Counted from the stretch's first letter, positions 55,369 through 64,000 are shown. The stretch: 64,000 nt of DNA from Site-B1 sp963722665 (GCA_963722665.1 CAVRNW010000018.1:62001-126000); one strand, 5' to 3'. Notes: a model not told the origin generated them from the sequence alone. Program-made: numbers and translations.

Positions 55369-56307
55369 ATGAATATTCTCCACCTTGATTCAAACCATCC
55401 TTTACTAATAAATCAACTCAATGAACTGGGGTTTACAAATCATGAAGATTATTCATCATCGAAAAAAGAAGTTGAGAGAAAAATTAAAAACTATCAAGGA
55501 ATTGTAATCAGAAGCAGGTTTAAAATTGACAAAACCTTTATTGATGCCGCCAGTGATTTAAAATTTATAGCTCGTGTTGGTGCCGGATTAGAAAGTATCG
55601 ATTGTGAATATGCCCAAACCAAAGGAATCCATTTAATTTCTGCCCCTGAAGGTAATAGAAATGCCGTGTCTGAACACGCCTTAGGAATGCTTCTCGCTTT
55701 AATGAACAGATTACTTATTGCTGATAATGAAGTAAGACATGGCGAATGGAAACGAGAACAGAACAGAGGTGATGAGCTGGATGGGAAAACTGTTGGGATC
55801 ATTGGTTATGGGAATACGGGAAAAGCATTTGCAAAAAAACTTCAAGGATTTGATGTTAAGATTGTTTTTTATGATATAAAAGATAATCTGGAAGATGAAA
55901 AGGCAAAACAAGTGACTCTCGAAACCCTAAAAAAACAAGCGGATGTATTAAGTCTTCATGTGCCATTTACTGATTTGACAAATAAAATGGTCGATAAGAA
56001 ATTCATTGATAGTTTCACTAAACCGTTTTATTTATTGAACACAGCAAGAGGAAAATGTGTTGTTACAAAAGATCTCGTGGAAGCCTTAAACTCGGGCAAA
56101 ATTATTGCTGCAGGACTGGATGTATTGGAATACGAACAATCCTCATTTGAAAACCTGTTCTTAGATAGTAAAATTCCAAAGGATTTTCAGGACCTGCTCA
56201 ACTTAAAAAATGTGATCCTGACACCTCATATAGCTGGCTGGACTCATCAAAGCAAAGAAAAACTGTCCCAAACTATTGTTGATAAGATCAAAGCAGAATT
56301 TTGCTAA
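55369..56307 (+). CDS. D-2-hydroxyacid dehydrogenase, SerA-like (phosphoglycerate dehydrogenase candidate)
   Basis: 312 residues. NAD-dependent oxidation of a D-2-hydroxyacid. NAD site GIIGYGNTGKAFAKKL. Catalytic Arg in LLNTARGKCVV, and the catalytic His in LTPHIAGWT. The N-terminal catalytic domain includes LKFIARVGAGLESIDCEYA. It lacks the C-terminal ACT domain of classical SerA, and serine-pathway neighbours are absent, so the substrate is not certain. Confidence 0.85.
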   Translation: MNILHLDSNHPLLINQLNELGFTNHEDYSSSKKEVERKIKNYQGIVIRSRFKIDKTFIDAASDLKFIARVGAGLESIDCEYAQTKGIHLISAPEGNRNAVSEHALGMLLALMNRLLIADNEVRHGEWKREQNRGDELDGKTVGIIGYGNTGKAFAKKLQGFDVKIVFYDIKDNLEDEKAKQVTLETLKKQADVLSLHVPFTDLTNKMVDKKFIDSFTKPFYLLNTARGKCVVTKDLVEALNSGKIIAAGLDVLEYEQSSFENLFLDSKIPKDFQDLLNLKNVILTPHIAGWTHQSKEKLSQTIVDKIKAEFC

Positions 56308-56477
56308 TTTAACACGAACATAAATTCGGTCTGTTAATGTTTTTCTTTGAAAAACCATTGGAAATGTCGGTTATTAATGAAGACTTCCCTAAATTTATGA
56401 CTATCCAATGATTACAATTATCTGAAATTCTATCCGGATAGATTATTAAACTTACCTACTGATTAATTATAATTATT

Positions 56478-56939
56478 ATGCAGTACAAGGCAAATTCACC
56501 GGAGGATTATATCTCACAAATACCTGAAGAAAGAAAAGAGCCAATGAAAAAATTACGTCAGGTTATTTTAGATAATTTACCAAAAGGAATGGAAGAAGCC
56601 ATGAGTTATGGCATGATGGGTTACGTGGTTCCACATAAAATATATCCTGCCGGCTATCACTGTACTCCTGAATTACCATTACCCTTTATGAATTTGGCAT
56701 CACAAAAGAATTTTATTGCGGTTTATAGTATGGTACTCTATGCTAAAAAAGATCTCATGGAATGGTTTACTTCAGAATATTCTAAGCAATGCAAATATAA
56801 ACTGGATATGGGAAAAAGCTGTATCCGGTTTAAACGAATGGATGATATCCCATTCGAACTTATTGGTCAACTAACCGCCAAAGTAAGTACCAAAGAATGG
56901 ATCAATTTATATGAAGATCTGTATAAGAATAAAAAATAA
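56478..56939 (+). CDS. DUF1801 domain protein
   Basis: 153 residues, alpha/beta YdhG-like fold. YISQIPEERKEPMKKLRQVI near the start, MEEAMSYGMMGYVVP and FIAVYSMVLYAKKDLMEWF are DUF1801 signatures. No known reaction. The VOC protein follows after 44 bp, a neighbour often seen with this family. Confidence 0.85.
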   Translation: MQYKANSPEDYISQIPEERKEPMKKLRQVILDNLPKGMEEAMSYGMMGYVVPHKIYPAGYHCTPELPLPFMNLASQKNFIAVYSMVLYAKKDLMEWFTSEYSKQCKYKLDMGKSCIRFKRMDDIPFELIGQLTAKVSTKEWINLYEDLYKNKK

Positions 56940-56983
56940 GTTATGTAACAATAATTAACATTGAACTACTGATAAATTAAACG

Positions 56984-57370
56984 ATGAAAAAAAGAGTAAC
57001 AGGTTTAGGAGGTGTCTTTTTTAAAACAAAAGACCCGGAAAACACAAAGAAATGGTATAAAAAACATTTAGGATTGCCTGTGGATGATTACGGATGCACA
57101 TTTTGGTGGAAAGACACAAAGGGAAACGATTGTTCTACCCAATGGTCTCCTTTTAAAGAGGATACTAAATACTTTGACCCAAGTAAAAAACAGTTCATGA
57201 TGAACTTCAGGGTCGAAAATTTACATGAACTATTGGCGATACTCAAGGAAGAGGGTGTAACTGTTGTTGGTAAGGTAGAAGAATACGATTATGGAAAATT
57301 TGGATGGATCCTGGATCCGGAAGGCAATAAAATAGAACTTTGGGAACCAATAGATAGTGCGTTCCAGTAA
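56984..57370 (+). CDS. VOC superfamily (glyoxalase/bleomycin-resistance-like) protein
   Basis: 128 residues, one VOC domain with two beta-alpha-beta-beta-beta modules. VFFKTKDPENTKKWYKKHLG at the start and GWILDPEGNKIELWEP at the end give the Glu metal ligand. The substrate is not predictable. It probably forms a unit with the DUF1801 gene. Confidence 0.88.
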   Translation: MKKRVTGLGGVFFKTKDPENTKKWYKKHLGLPVDDYGCTFWWKDTKGNDCSTQWSPFKEDTKYFDPSKKQFMMNFRVENLHELLAILKEEGVTVVGKVEEYDYGKFGWILDPEGNKIELWEPIDSAFQ

Positions 57371-57427
57371 TTAGAAACCTAAAATCTAGCTTCCTATTTT
57401 ACAAGTTCTAATTAAATAGTCCTTACA

Positions 57428-57460
57428 TTGAAAAAAGTAGTCTATATTTTTATAACTTTA
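57428..57460 (+). promoter_or_regulatory. Promoter of the TM2 protein gene
   Basis: TTG at 57428-57430 and TAACTTTA (7 of 8) at 57453-57460 with 22 bp between. The ATG is 24 bp downstream. Confidence 0.45.
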
Positions 57461-57484
57461 TATAAATTAATCAATTAATAAACC

Positions 57485-57973
57485 ATGGCAAAAGATAACA
57501 AAAAATTAAGCGATGACCTGGACGATATGTTAGGCGACGCTAAAGAAGGTGCAAAAAAGGCAGCTGGAAAAGCTAAAGAAAAAGCAAAAGAATTTGCTGA
57601 AGATGCTAAAGAGATTGCGGGAGAGGCTAAAGAAAAAGCAGCCGAATTTGCAGAAGAAGCTAAGGAAACAGCTAAGGAATTTACCGATAGTGCTAAGGAA
57701 ACCTTTGATAAAGCTTCAGGAGAGAATAAAAAAATATTGGCTGGAGTTCTGGCCATTCTACTTGGTTCTTTAGGAGTTCATAAATTTATTTTAGGATACA
57801 ATAAGGAAGGAATCATTATGCTGGCTGTGACATTAATTGTTGGAGTGTTTACATGCGGTATTGGAGCTTCCTTAATGGGAATCATTGGATTGATCGAAGG
57901 AATAATATACCTGACTAAATCTGATGAAGAGTTTTATAACACCTATCAAGTAGGGCAAAAACCCTGGTTCTAA
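57485..57973 (+). CDS. TM2 domain protein with LEA-like amphipathic repeat region
   Basis: 162 residues. Residues about 15-80 consist of Ala/Lys/Glu-rich repeats with an 11-residue rhythm (AKEKAKEFAEDAKEIAGEA), like LEA proteins or apolipoprotein helices. Residues about 85-150 are a TM2 domain with two membrane helices (AGVLAILLGSLGVHKFILGY; IGASLMGIIGLIEGIIYL) and the conserved GVHKF-LG loop. It may bind membranes or stabilise them under stress; no function is known. Own promoter and terminator. Confidence 0.85.
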   Translation: MAKDNKKLSDDLDDMLGDAKEGAKKAAGKAKEKAKEFAEDAKEIAGEAKEKAAEFAEEAKETAKEFTDSAKETFDKASGENKKILAGVLAILLGSLGVHKFILGYNKEGIIMLAVTLIVGVFTCGIGASLMGIIGLIEGIIYLTKSDEEFYNTYQVGQKPWF

Positions 57974-57982
57974 AAACCATTC

Positions 57983-58013
57983 AAAAGCCGAAAATTACTT
58001 TTCGGCTTTTTTT
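57983..58013. terminator. Bidirectional terminator between the TM2 and acyltransferase genes
   Basis: AAAAGCCGAAAA (57983-57994) pairs with TTTTCGGCTTTT (57999-58010), loop TTAC, A and T runs outside. The acyltransferase stop codon (58012-58014) touches it. Confidence 0.9.
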
Positions 58014-59832
58014 ATTTATCAGTGGAATTTCCATTTCCCATGAACTTACGTTCCAATTCAGCCTGAAACTCTTCCATAACAGGACGAACTGTACTTTCCG
58101 GTAAGTCTGAAATTTTAATATACATCAATCCATCTACGGCATTGTTGAATAAAGGATCGACATTGAATGCCACTAATTTTGCATTTTGTTTAATATATTT
58201 TTTTAACAGAACAGGTAATCGTAAATTACCTGGTTCTACTTCATCAATTATCTTATCAAACTTGTTTAGATCGGCTTCTGTAGCATCAAACACAAAATCT
58301 TTATCAGCGTCATTCAGTTTTACTTTAAATTCCTTTTTAGGATGCACATATTGTGCAACATAAGGATCATAGTAATGCGACTTCATAAACTCTATCATTA
58401 AAGACTTGGAAAAGTTTGAAAATTGATTGCTAATGCTAACACCTCCAATTAAATACTTATGCTCTGGAAAACGCAATGTTGTGTGAACAATTCCCTTCCA
58501 CAGTAAAAATAAAGGCATCGGTTTTTGCTGATATTCTTTAATAATAAAAGCTCTTCCCATTTCTATGGATTGGCTCATCATTTTATATAATTCCGGTTCA
58601 AACCTGAAAAGGTCCTGTAGATAGAAACCATCTATTCCATATTTTTCAAATATTTTAGAGCCCAACCCCATTCTGTAAGCTCCTGCAATTAATTTACGGT
58701 CATCATCCCAAAGAAACATGTGATGGTAGTATGCATCAAATTTATCCAGATCTATAGCTTCATTGGTACCTTCACCAACTTCCCTGAATGTTATTTCACG
58801 CAATCGCCCTATTTCCTGTAAAATGTTTGGTATTTTAATGGCTGGACATAGATAGACCTCATAGTTCTTGCTCTTTAAAAGTCTGTAATCCCCATCATTA
58901 AGCTCTGACAGTTCTTTTTCCATAACTTCGGGTTTCACGGGTGTAACTATCCGCTTTGGAGTTTTAGGAACCTTTAATGTAGATGAAATCGTATTGATTA
59001 TTTTTTCTTTTGGCTCAAATGAATTGGAAAGCATATACGTTTTCTTACGCATAAATTCGCAGAAACTTTCCAATGACTCGTATTCTTTTTGGTCTTTAAC
59101 AGATATTGGTTTACCTATTCTAACCTTAATTATCCTGTGCTTTTGAGTGAGTAATTCCGACGGTAATTTAGCTGTCCTGAAGGTATCACTTATTTTAGAT
59201 AATTTGTAAAACAATCTGCTATTCTTGGCATGAAAATAAATTGGAACAACCGGTACTTCAGCTTTTTTTACCAATTTCATGGCAGCTTCCTCCCACGGCT
59301 TATCAACCACCAGTTTGCCATCTCTATAGGTTGATACCTCACCGGCAGGAAATATTCCTAATGGGTGGCCTTCACGCAAATGCAAAATGGAATTTTTGAA
59401 TCCGGAAATACTTGATTTAGCATCCTTTCGTTCCTCAAAGGGATTAACAGGCATGATATATGGCTTCAATGGTTCTATCCTGTGAAGCAGGAAATTCCCG
59501 ATAATCTTAAAATCATCTCGTTGCTCTAGCATTAATTTTAATAAGAGTATACCGTCTATCCCACCTAACGGATGGTTAGAAATAGTGATATAAGCCCCGT
59601 CTTTAGGAAGTCTGTTCAGGTCTTCTTCAGGAATTTCGAATTTGATTTGAAATTCATTTAAAATGCTATTCAGAAAATTTAACTCTTTTAAATGTTTGTT
59701 TCTGTTATAAATCCTGTTAAGTGTAGAAATATTTAGCAATTTCATCAAGATCCAACCTAAAAAGGTCCCAAAAAAGCCGTACTTATCTAAATTTATCGCT
59801 TTAGAAACTTCTTTTGCGGTTACTAATCCCAT
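58012..59832 (-). CDS. Bifunctional acyltransferase (PlsC-like + GNAT), OlsF-type aminolipid synthesis candidate
   Basis: 606 residues. N-terminal lysophospholipid acyltransferase domain (about 60-290) with NHPLGGIDG; note H87 and D93 are five residues apart, against the usual H-x4-D. GIFPAGEVSTY follows. The C-terminal domain (about 320-510) is a GNAT-type N-acyltransferase (ITFREVGEGTNEAID; IAGAYRMGLGSKIF). This order is as in OlsF, which N-acylates and then O-acylates an amino acid; related enzymes make glycine lipids in Bacteroidota. The amino acid is not predictable here. Confidence 0.85.
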   Translation of the reverse strand: MGLVTAKEVSKAINLDKYGFFGTFLGWILMKLLNISTLNRIYNRNKHLKELNFLNSILNEFQIKFEIPEEDLNRLPKDGAYITISNHPLGGIDGILLLKLMLEQRDDFKIIGNFLLHRIEPLKPYIMPVNPFEERKDAKSSISGFKNSILHLREGHPLGIFPAGEVSTYRDGKLVVDKPWEEAAMKLVKKAEVPVVPIYFHAKNSRLFYKLSKISDTFRTAKLPSELLTQKHRIIKVRIGKPISVKDQKEYESLESFCEFMRKKTYMLSNSFEPKEKIINTISSTLKVPKTPKRIVTPVKPEVMEKELSELNDGDYRLLKSKNYEVYLCPAIKIPNILQEIGRLREITFREVGEGTNEAIDLDKFDAYYHHMFLWDDDRKLIAGAYRMGLGSKIFEKYGIDGFYLQDLFRFEPELYKMMSQSIEMGRAFIIKEYQQKPMPLFLLWKGIVHTTLRFPEHKYLIGGVSISNQFSNFSKSLMIEFMKSHYYDPYVAQYVHPKKEFKVKLNDADKDFVFDATEADLNKFDKIIDEVEPGNLRLPVLLKKYIKQNAKLVAFNVDPLFNNAVDGLMYIKISDLPESTVRPVMEEFQAELERKFMGNGNSTDK

Positions 59833-60005
59833 AGTTGGTTTTTGATTGAGCTAATTACAAAAGTACATGAATTTTTTAATTTGTAAACTCCCAAAAAAAT
59901 ATGAAAAAATTCATGTACTAACGAAGTGGTTACATCTGTGAAAACATATTTTTTTAAAATGATTTAAACGAAAATATTTTTTACATTAGAAATGCAATGA
60001 TTAGT

Positions 60006-61256
60006 TTATTGTGTTACAATTTGAACGGTTTCACCAAATATCTGCTTTAATAAAACAGTTTTGTTCTTTTCTAACTGATCTATTGAATCTGCGTCATAAT
60101 GTCTAATTGTATATAATGATACCTTTTCATGGCAAGTAACTTTGAATTTGGCCTTCAAATGATGTAAAAGCTTTTCTAGATTATTATAGGTATTGTCAAA
60201 ACAAACCGAAAAACTAATAGCAGAATTTTGGATAACATCAACTTTCATTTTATATAAATGCAACAAATTGAATATCTCACTGATATTCTCTTCCATGATG
60301 TATGAAAAATCTAAAGTTGAAAGTGATAACAGAACAAGATCTTGCTTTAAGATAAAACAAGGCACTTTAGGATCAATGCCCATTTCTTTCCCAACAATAG
60401 TTCCTGGTTTCTCAGGATTTAAAAAAGACTTCACATGTAAAGAAATTTCTTTACGTTGCAGTGGCTGTAAGGTTTTAGGGTGTATGACCGATGCGCCATA
60501 AAAAGCAAGTTCAATTGCTTCACGGTATGAGATCTTATTCAATAATTGGGCGTTCTCAAAATAACGAGGATCTGCATTTAACACTCCGGGGACGTCCTTC
60601 CAAATGGTCACGCTTTCGGCGTTCAAACAAAAGGCAAAAATGGCAGCTGTATAATCACTTCCTTCCCTGCCTAAGGTTGTTGTGAAATTATTAGTATCAC
60701 TCCCTAAGAACCCTTGCGTTATATTTAAAACGGACTTATTGACTTTTTTGGATATAATATCCTGAGTGGCCATCCAATCTACATTAGCTCTCCTGTAATA
60801 ATTATCCGTTTTAATAAATTCTCTAACATCTAACCAATTATTTTTTAGTCCTTGTTCCTCAAGATAATTACTGATTATTGTTGTAGAGATCAATTCGCCA
60901 TATCCAATAACCTGATCATAGACAAAGTTATAATCGGGAGATTTATTGGTCTTAAAGTAATTGTCCAACTCAAGGAAGAGACTGTTTACTTTTGTAAAAA
61001 CCTTATGATCTTCCTTATCAAAAAGATCAAGTAAGATATTATTATGAAACTTTTTTATGTCTTGCAACGAGCTTTGTAACTCTGATCTATTATTAAAATA
61101 ATTATTTAGTACAACTTCCAAAGCATTGGTTGTTTTTCCCATGGCCGAAACCACTATAAGTGTATCATTGTATCCCACCTTTTTTAAAACAGATACTAAA
61201 TTCTTTACACCATTGGCATCTTTTACAGATGCACCTCCAAATTTAAATACTCTCAT
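60006..61256 (-). CDS. lysC: Aspartate kinase
   Basis: 416 residues. First step from aspartate to Lys, Thr and Met. MRVFKFGGASVKDANGVKNL holds the KFGG phosphate-binding motif. GFLGSDTNNFTTTLGREGSDYTA is the substrate region. Two ACT-like regions (about 310-416) suggest feedback control. Monofunctional: no homoserine dehydrogenase part. The GNAT gene starts 1 bp upstream, so the two are coupled. Confidence 0.9.
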   Translation of the reverse strand: MRVFKFGGASVKDANGVKNLVSVLKKVGYNDTLIVVSAMGKTTNALEVVLNNYFNNRSELQSSLQDIKKFHNNILLDLFDKEDHKVFTKVNSLFLELDNYFKTNKSPDYNFVYDQVIGYGELISTTIISNYLEEQGLKNNWLDVREFIKTDNYYRRANVDWMATQDIISKKVNKSVLNITQGFLGSDTNNFTTTLGREGSDYTAAIFAFCLNAESVTIWKDVPGVLNADPRYFENAQLLNKISYREAIELAFYGASVIHPKTLQPLQRKEISLHVKSFLNPEKPGTIVGKEMGIDPKVPCFILKQDLVLLSLSTLDFSYIMEENISEIFNLLHLYKMKVDVIQNSAISFSVCFDNTYNNLEKLLHHLKAKFKVTCHEKVSLYTIRHYDADSIDQLEKNKTVLLKQIFGETVQIVTQ

Positions 61257-61257
61257 G

Positions 61258-61737
61258 CTATAATTTTGCTATGTATTCTTTCATTCCTTGCTGATCCAAA
61301 TGCACCACTCTCCAGTCCTCCTTTATATTCGCTCCTTTTTTATTATAAAAATCAATGGCAGGTGTATTCCAGTCAAGAACTTCCCAGCTAATTCGTTTTA
61401 CTCCAATTTCATGGCCGTATACCACAATTCTATCCAGAAGTTTAGTGCCAATTCCTAAACCTCTGCTTTCTTTTTTAACTATTAGATCTTCCAAATGCAA
61501 TATCACGCCTTTCCAGGTAGAATATCGTTTATAGGCCAAGGCCATACCATTAATTATATTATCTATTTCGGCAACAAAACAAATAAATTCCGGATTGTTG
61601 GCAAAGCCGTCTTTTTCCAATTCCTCAACGGTAACTTCTACGGCATCGGGTTCCTTCTCAAAAATTGCCAGTTCTTTGATTAAATTCAGTACATCCGGCA
61701 AATCTTTTTTTGTTGCTAAACGAATCTTGATATCCAT
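61258..61737 (-). CDS. GNAT family N-acetyltransferase (diamine acetyltransferase-like)
   Basis: 159 residues. One GNAT domain with the acetyl-CoA loop VKKESRGLGIGTKLLDRIV and start IKIRLATKKDLPDVLNLIKE. The family resembles spermidine/spermine acetyltransferases (WEVLDWNTPAIDFYNKKGA), but the substrate is uncertain. The stop is 1 bp from the aspartate kinase start. Confidence 0.88.
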   Translation of the reverse strand: MDIKIRLATKKDLPDVLNLIKELAIFEKEPDAVEVTVEELEKDGFANNPEFICFVAEIDNIINGMALAYKRYSTWKGVILHLEDLIVKKESRGLGIGTKLLDRIVVYGHEIGVKRISWEVLDWNTPAIDFYNKKGANIKEDWRVVHLDQQGMKEYIAKL

Positions 61738-61859
61738 TTTTTAAAATAAAATCCAAATATAGTTTAAACTGGAATATTTTATCATATTAAACTTCTGCGC
61801 AAACGTTATAGTTTATCAAAAATACCGATATTTGCAGTACAAATCTTTCAAATTATTAT

Positions 61860-62867
61860 ATGTCTTACAAAAATTTAACATTAGGAGAGTTTATTATAAA
61901 AAATCAAGCCTCCTTTAAATATTCTTCCGGAGAATTATCAAAATTATTTAATTCGATTCGATTGGCTGCAAAAGTTGTAAACCATGAAGTAAACAAAGCA
62001 GGATTAGTGGATATTATAGGAGCGGCAGGCGATACGAACATTCAAGGAGAAGACCAGCAAAAATTGGATGTTTATGCCAATGATGTTTTTATTAATGCGC
62101 TTACTAAAAGAAATATTATTTGTGGGTTAGCAAGTGAGGAAGAAGATGATTTTGTATGTATAAACAGCCAGGACGAAAACCATCAGAATAAATATGTTGT
62201 TTTAATAGACCCGTTAGATGGCTCATCTAATATAGATGTAAATGTATCGGTAGGTACTATTTTCTCGGTATTTAGGCGAGTGACTCCTGTTGGGACTCCG
62301 GTTACCATAGACGATTTCTTACAAAAGGGTGATGAACAAGTAGCCGCCGGATATATAATTTATGGCACATCTACAATGTTTGTCTTTACGACAGGCGATG
62401 GTGTAAACGGATTTACACTAAATCCGGCATTAGGCGTGTTTTATTTATCCCATCCTGATATGACATTCCCAGAGGATGGAACATTATATTCAGTAAATGA
62501 AGGAAATTATATTCACTTCCCACAAGGAATAAAAAACTATATAAAATACTGCCAATTAGAAGAAGGAGACAGACCTTATACTTCAAGATATATTGGGTCT
62601 TTGGTCTCCGATTTTCATAGAAATATGATCAAAGGAGGAATCTATATGTATCCAAAAACCTCTAAAAGCCCACAAGGAAAATTAAGATTGTTATATGAAT
62701 GTAGTCCAATGGCTTTTTTGGCTGAACAAGCCAATGGCAAAGCAAGTGACGGATTTACCAGGATAATGGATATTCAACCAACAGAATTACACCAACGGGT
62801 TCCTATAATTTGCGGCAGCAAGAATATGGTAGAAAAAGCAGAGGAGTTTATGAGGAACGCACAGTAA
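61860..62867 (+). CDS. fbp: Class I fructose-1,6-bisphosphatase
   Basis: 335 residues. Removes the 1-phosphate of fructose-1,6-bisphosphate in gluconeogenesis. GLASEEEDDFVCI and VVLIDPLDGSSNIDVNVSVG supply metal ligands. RYIGSLVSDFHRNMIKGGIY and LLYECSPMAFLAEQANGKAS are catalytic-core motifs. A GATATTTG element about 30 bp before the ATG may be its -7 box (7 of 8). The downstream pair of coiled-coil genes is in the same direction. Confidence 0.95.
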   Translation: MSYKNLTLGEFIIKNQASFKYSSGELSKLFNSIRLAAKVVNHEVNKAGLVDIIGAAGDTNIQGEDQQKLDVYANDVFINALTKRNIICGLASEEEDDFVCINSQDENHQNKYVVLIDPLDGSSNIDVNVSVGTIFSVFRRVTPVGTPVTIDDFLQKGDEQVAAGYIIYGTSTMFVFTTGDGVNGFTLNPALGVFYLSHPDMTFPEDGTLYSVNEGNYIHFPQGIKNYIKYCQLEEGDRPYTSRYIGSLVSDFHRNMIKGGIYMYPKTSKSPQGKLRLLYECSPMAFLAEQANGKASDGFTRIMDIQPTELHQRVPIICGSKNMVEKAEEFMRNAQ

Positions 62868-62902
62868 TTCAATTAAATAGGATTTAAATAGTTAATTTTT
62901 TC

Positions 62903-62910
62903 TATTTTTG
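62903..62910 (+). promoter_or_regulatory. Promoter -7 element before the small coiled-coil gene (TATTTTTG)
   Basis: Exact TAnnTTTG, 35 bp before the ATG at 62946. It suggests that the two genes after fbp can be transcribed separately. Confidence 0.5.
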
Positions 62911-62945
62911 TTAATGAAATAACTATTTACAATCAACAATTTATT

Positions 62946-63299
62946 ATGGCTAAAGACAAAAAAGCAACTAACGTTAATAGTAATGCTGATTCAGCCTCTA
63001 AAATAGAAGTTATAAAAAATCTCATATTTGGTGAAAATATTGCCGAATATAATTCTGAATTTGAAACCCTCAAAAAAGATATAGATTCAAAACGAAAAGA
63101 ACTTCATAACTATATTAATGAGACACGAGAAGAACTAATGTCTAGTATTGACAATTTAAGTACCGATATAAATATACGCATTACCGACCTGGAAAATGCC
63201 CTCGAGGATAAAGCCGATAAATTAGATGATCAAAAAGTTGATAGAAAATTGTTAGGTGATCTTCTTATTTCTTTAGGTGAGAAAATAGCCTCTAAGTAG
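62946..63299 (+). CDS. Small coiled-coil protein, unknown function
   Basis: 117 residues without signal peptide. A charged, disordered start (AKDKKATNVNSNADSAS) leads into IEVIKNLIFGENIAEYNSEF and then a heptad-patterned helix (about 45-110). It lies 36 bp before a larger protein. Orthologue pairs of this order occur after fbp in Flavobacteriia, as I recall. No domain name. Confidence 0.7.
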   Translation: MAKDKKATNVNSNADSASKIEVIKNLIFGENIAEYNSEFETLKKDIDSKRKELHNYINETREELMSSIDNLSTDINIRITDLENALEDKADKLDDQKVDRKLLGDLLISLGEKIASK

Positions 63300-63335
63300 G
63301 CACAGATTTTCTCTGTTCAAATCCTTCTAAACATA

Positions 63336-64000
63336 ATGGAACAAAAAGATAAGCTTAAACTCTTAAAAGATATTCTTCTAACAGAAGATCGGGTTTTTGC
63401 TCAATCCATTACAAAAAAAATTGAATCGATAAACTCGGTATTAAATACTAAGGACCAGCTCTCCAAAAAAGTTGATCCTATAATTAATGAAAAACTCAAT
63501 GAGTTTGTTCGGGATATACCAAAAACATTAGGGCCTACAATTACCGAAACACTTAAAGAAGAAATAAAGAATTCTCAGGATGCTGTGGTGGAAGCTTTGT
63601 ACCCAATAATGGGTAAAATGATCAAAAAATATATTCAGAATGAAATTAAAATGCTTTCTGAAAACATTAATAGGCAATTGCAAAGCAGTTTCTCAATTAA
63701 AAACTGGAAACGAAAATTTAGATCCAAAGTATCTGGTGTGAGTGAAGAAGATATCATATTATCAAATCTTGTGAAACCAGAAATTGAGCAAATTTTCATT
63801 ATCGAAAAAGACTCAGGAATTCTTTCCGGAAGCTATAGTAAAAAAGAAACAATTGATAAAGATTTAATTTCTGGCATGCTTACTGCTATTAAAAGTTTTG
63901 TTGAAGATGCATTTAGTGGAGGAAACCAGGATCTGGAATCAATTGAATACGAGTTGTACAATATTCATATCCAGAACTTTCACTTTTATTATATTGCGGT
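63336..64000 (+). CDS. Conserved flavobacterial protein with helical N-terminus (partial, runs off window)
   Basis: At least 221 residues, open to the window end. Starts MEQKDKLKLLKDILLTEDRV, a helical region with KTLGPTITETLKEEIKN and KMIKKYIQNEIKMLSENI, then about residue 130 onward a folded part (EQIFIIEKDSGILSGSYSKK; LTAIKSFVEDAFSGG) resembling a roadblock-like or sensor domain. Homologues sometimes continue into an OmpA-type C-terminus, which would be outside the window. Partner of the preceding gene by position. Confidence 0.65.
   Translation, partial: MEQKDKLKLLKDILLTEDRVFAQSITKKIESINSVLNTKDQLSKKVDPIINEKLNEFVRDIPKTLGPTITETLKEEIKNSQDAVVEALYPIMGKMIKKYIQNEIKMLSENINRQLQSSFSIKNWKRKFRSKVSGVSEEDIILSNLVKPEIEQIFIIEKDSGILSGSYSKKETIDKDLISGMLTAIKSFVEDAFSGGNQDLESIEYELYNIHIQNFHFYYIA

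Overview
The window is AT-rich chromosomal DNA from a member of the Bacteroidota, most likely a marine-type Flavobacteriaceae. Signs of this are type IX secretion (T9SS) cargo with type A and type B sorting domains, a PorP/SprF partner, DUF4286 and DUF3109 proteins, a PhoU-tailed Pit transporter, a tRNA gene without encoded CCA, and promoters of the Bacteroidota form (TTG, about 19-23 bp, TAnnTTTG). I see no rRNA, CRISPR array, insertion sequence or prophage. The genus cannot be fixed from the sequence alone.

Layout. 1-3.4 kb: a truncated secreted sortilin/BNR-repeat protein with an inserted PA domain, then a dGTP triphosphohydrolase. 3.5-13.3 kb: a phosphate island with a phosphate porin, pstS-pstC-pstA-pstB, phoU and a Pit transporter, facing a Na/Pi cotransporter. 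Two tandem 11-bp repeats resembling Pho boxes stand in front of the porin and of pit. The porin, phoU and pit are all broken by frameshifts, and pit is heavily damaged. 13.5-17.1 kb: class Ia ribonucleotide reductase. 17.1-20.6 kb: a long intergenic region holding a 21-bp-period direct repeat that looks like a LytTR operator, followed by a LytTR response regulator and a TPR histidine kinase. 20.6-25.5 kb: a DUF3109 protein, MarC, a small membrane protein, a short FAD oxidoreductase, an S41 protease, a dCMP deaminase-like protein and a HupE-like protein. 25.6-32.5 kb: a one-carbon operon (formate-THF ligase, FdhD, NuoEF-like and catalytic subunits of an NAD-dependent formate dehydrogenase). 32.6-36.7 kb: DUF190 and CrcB, a lipoprotein, tRNA-Leu, prs, ribosomal L25 and a frameshifted pth. 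36.7-44.9 kb: a T9SS block with PorP, a 1.3k-residue M43 metalloprotease with three P-domain/thrombospondin-3 units, a relic of a sorting domain and a second M43 protease. 45-47.5 kb: ribF, a relic of an HTTM gene, serS. 47.5-50.8 kb: three tandem genes of an exported family I do not recognise. 50.9-57.4 kb: TPR protein, DUF4286, rsmA, mgtE, a SerA-like dehydrogenase, DUF1801, VOC. 57.5-64 kb: a TM2 protein, a two-domain acyltransferase, aspartate kinase, a GNAT protein, fructose-1,6-bisphosphatase and two downstream coiled-coil proteins, the last cut by the window end.

The phosphate genes cover outer-membrane entry, periplasmic capture, ABC import, control and low-affinity transport. The formate genes would oxidise formate to CO2 with NAD+ or activate it on tetrahydrofolate. 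PorP and the type B metalloprotease next to it form a typical T9SS helper/cargo pair.

Two points need attention. At least eleven single-base disruptions hit conserved genes. All but one of those I could place precisely are extra bases (+1), which may be an assembly artefact or real decay. The best candidate for something undescribed is the tandem family at 47.5-50.8 kb.
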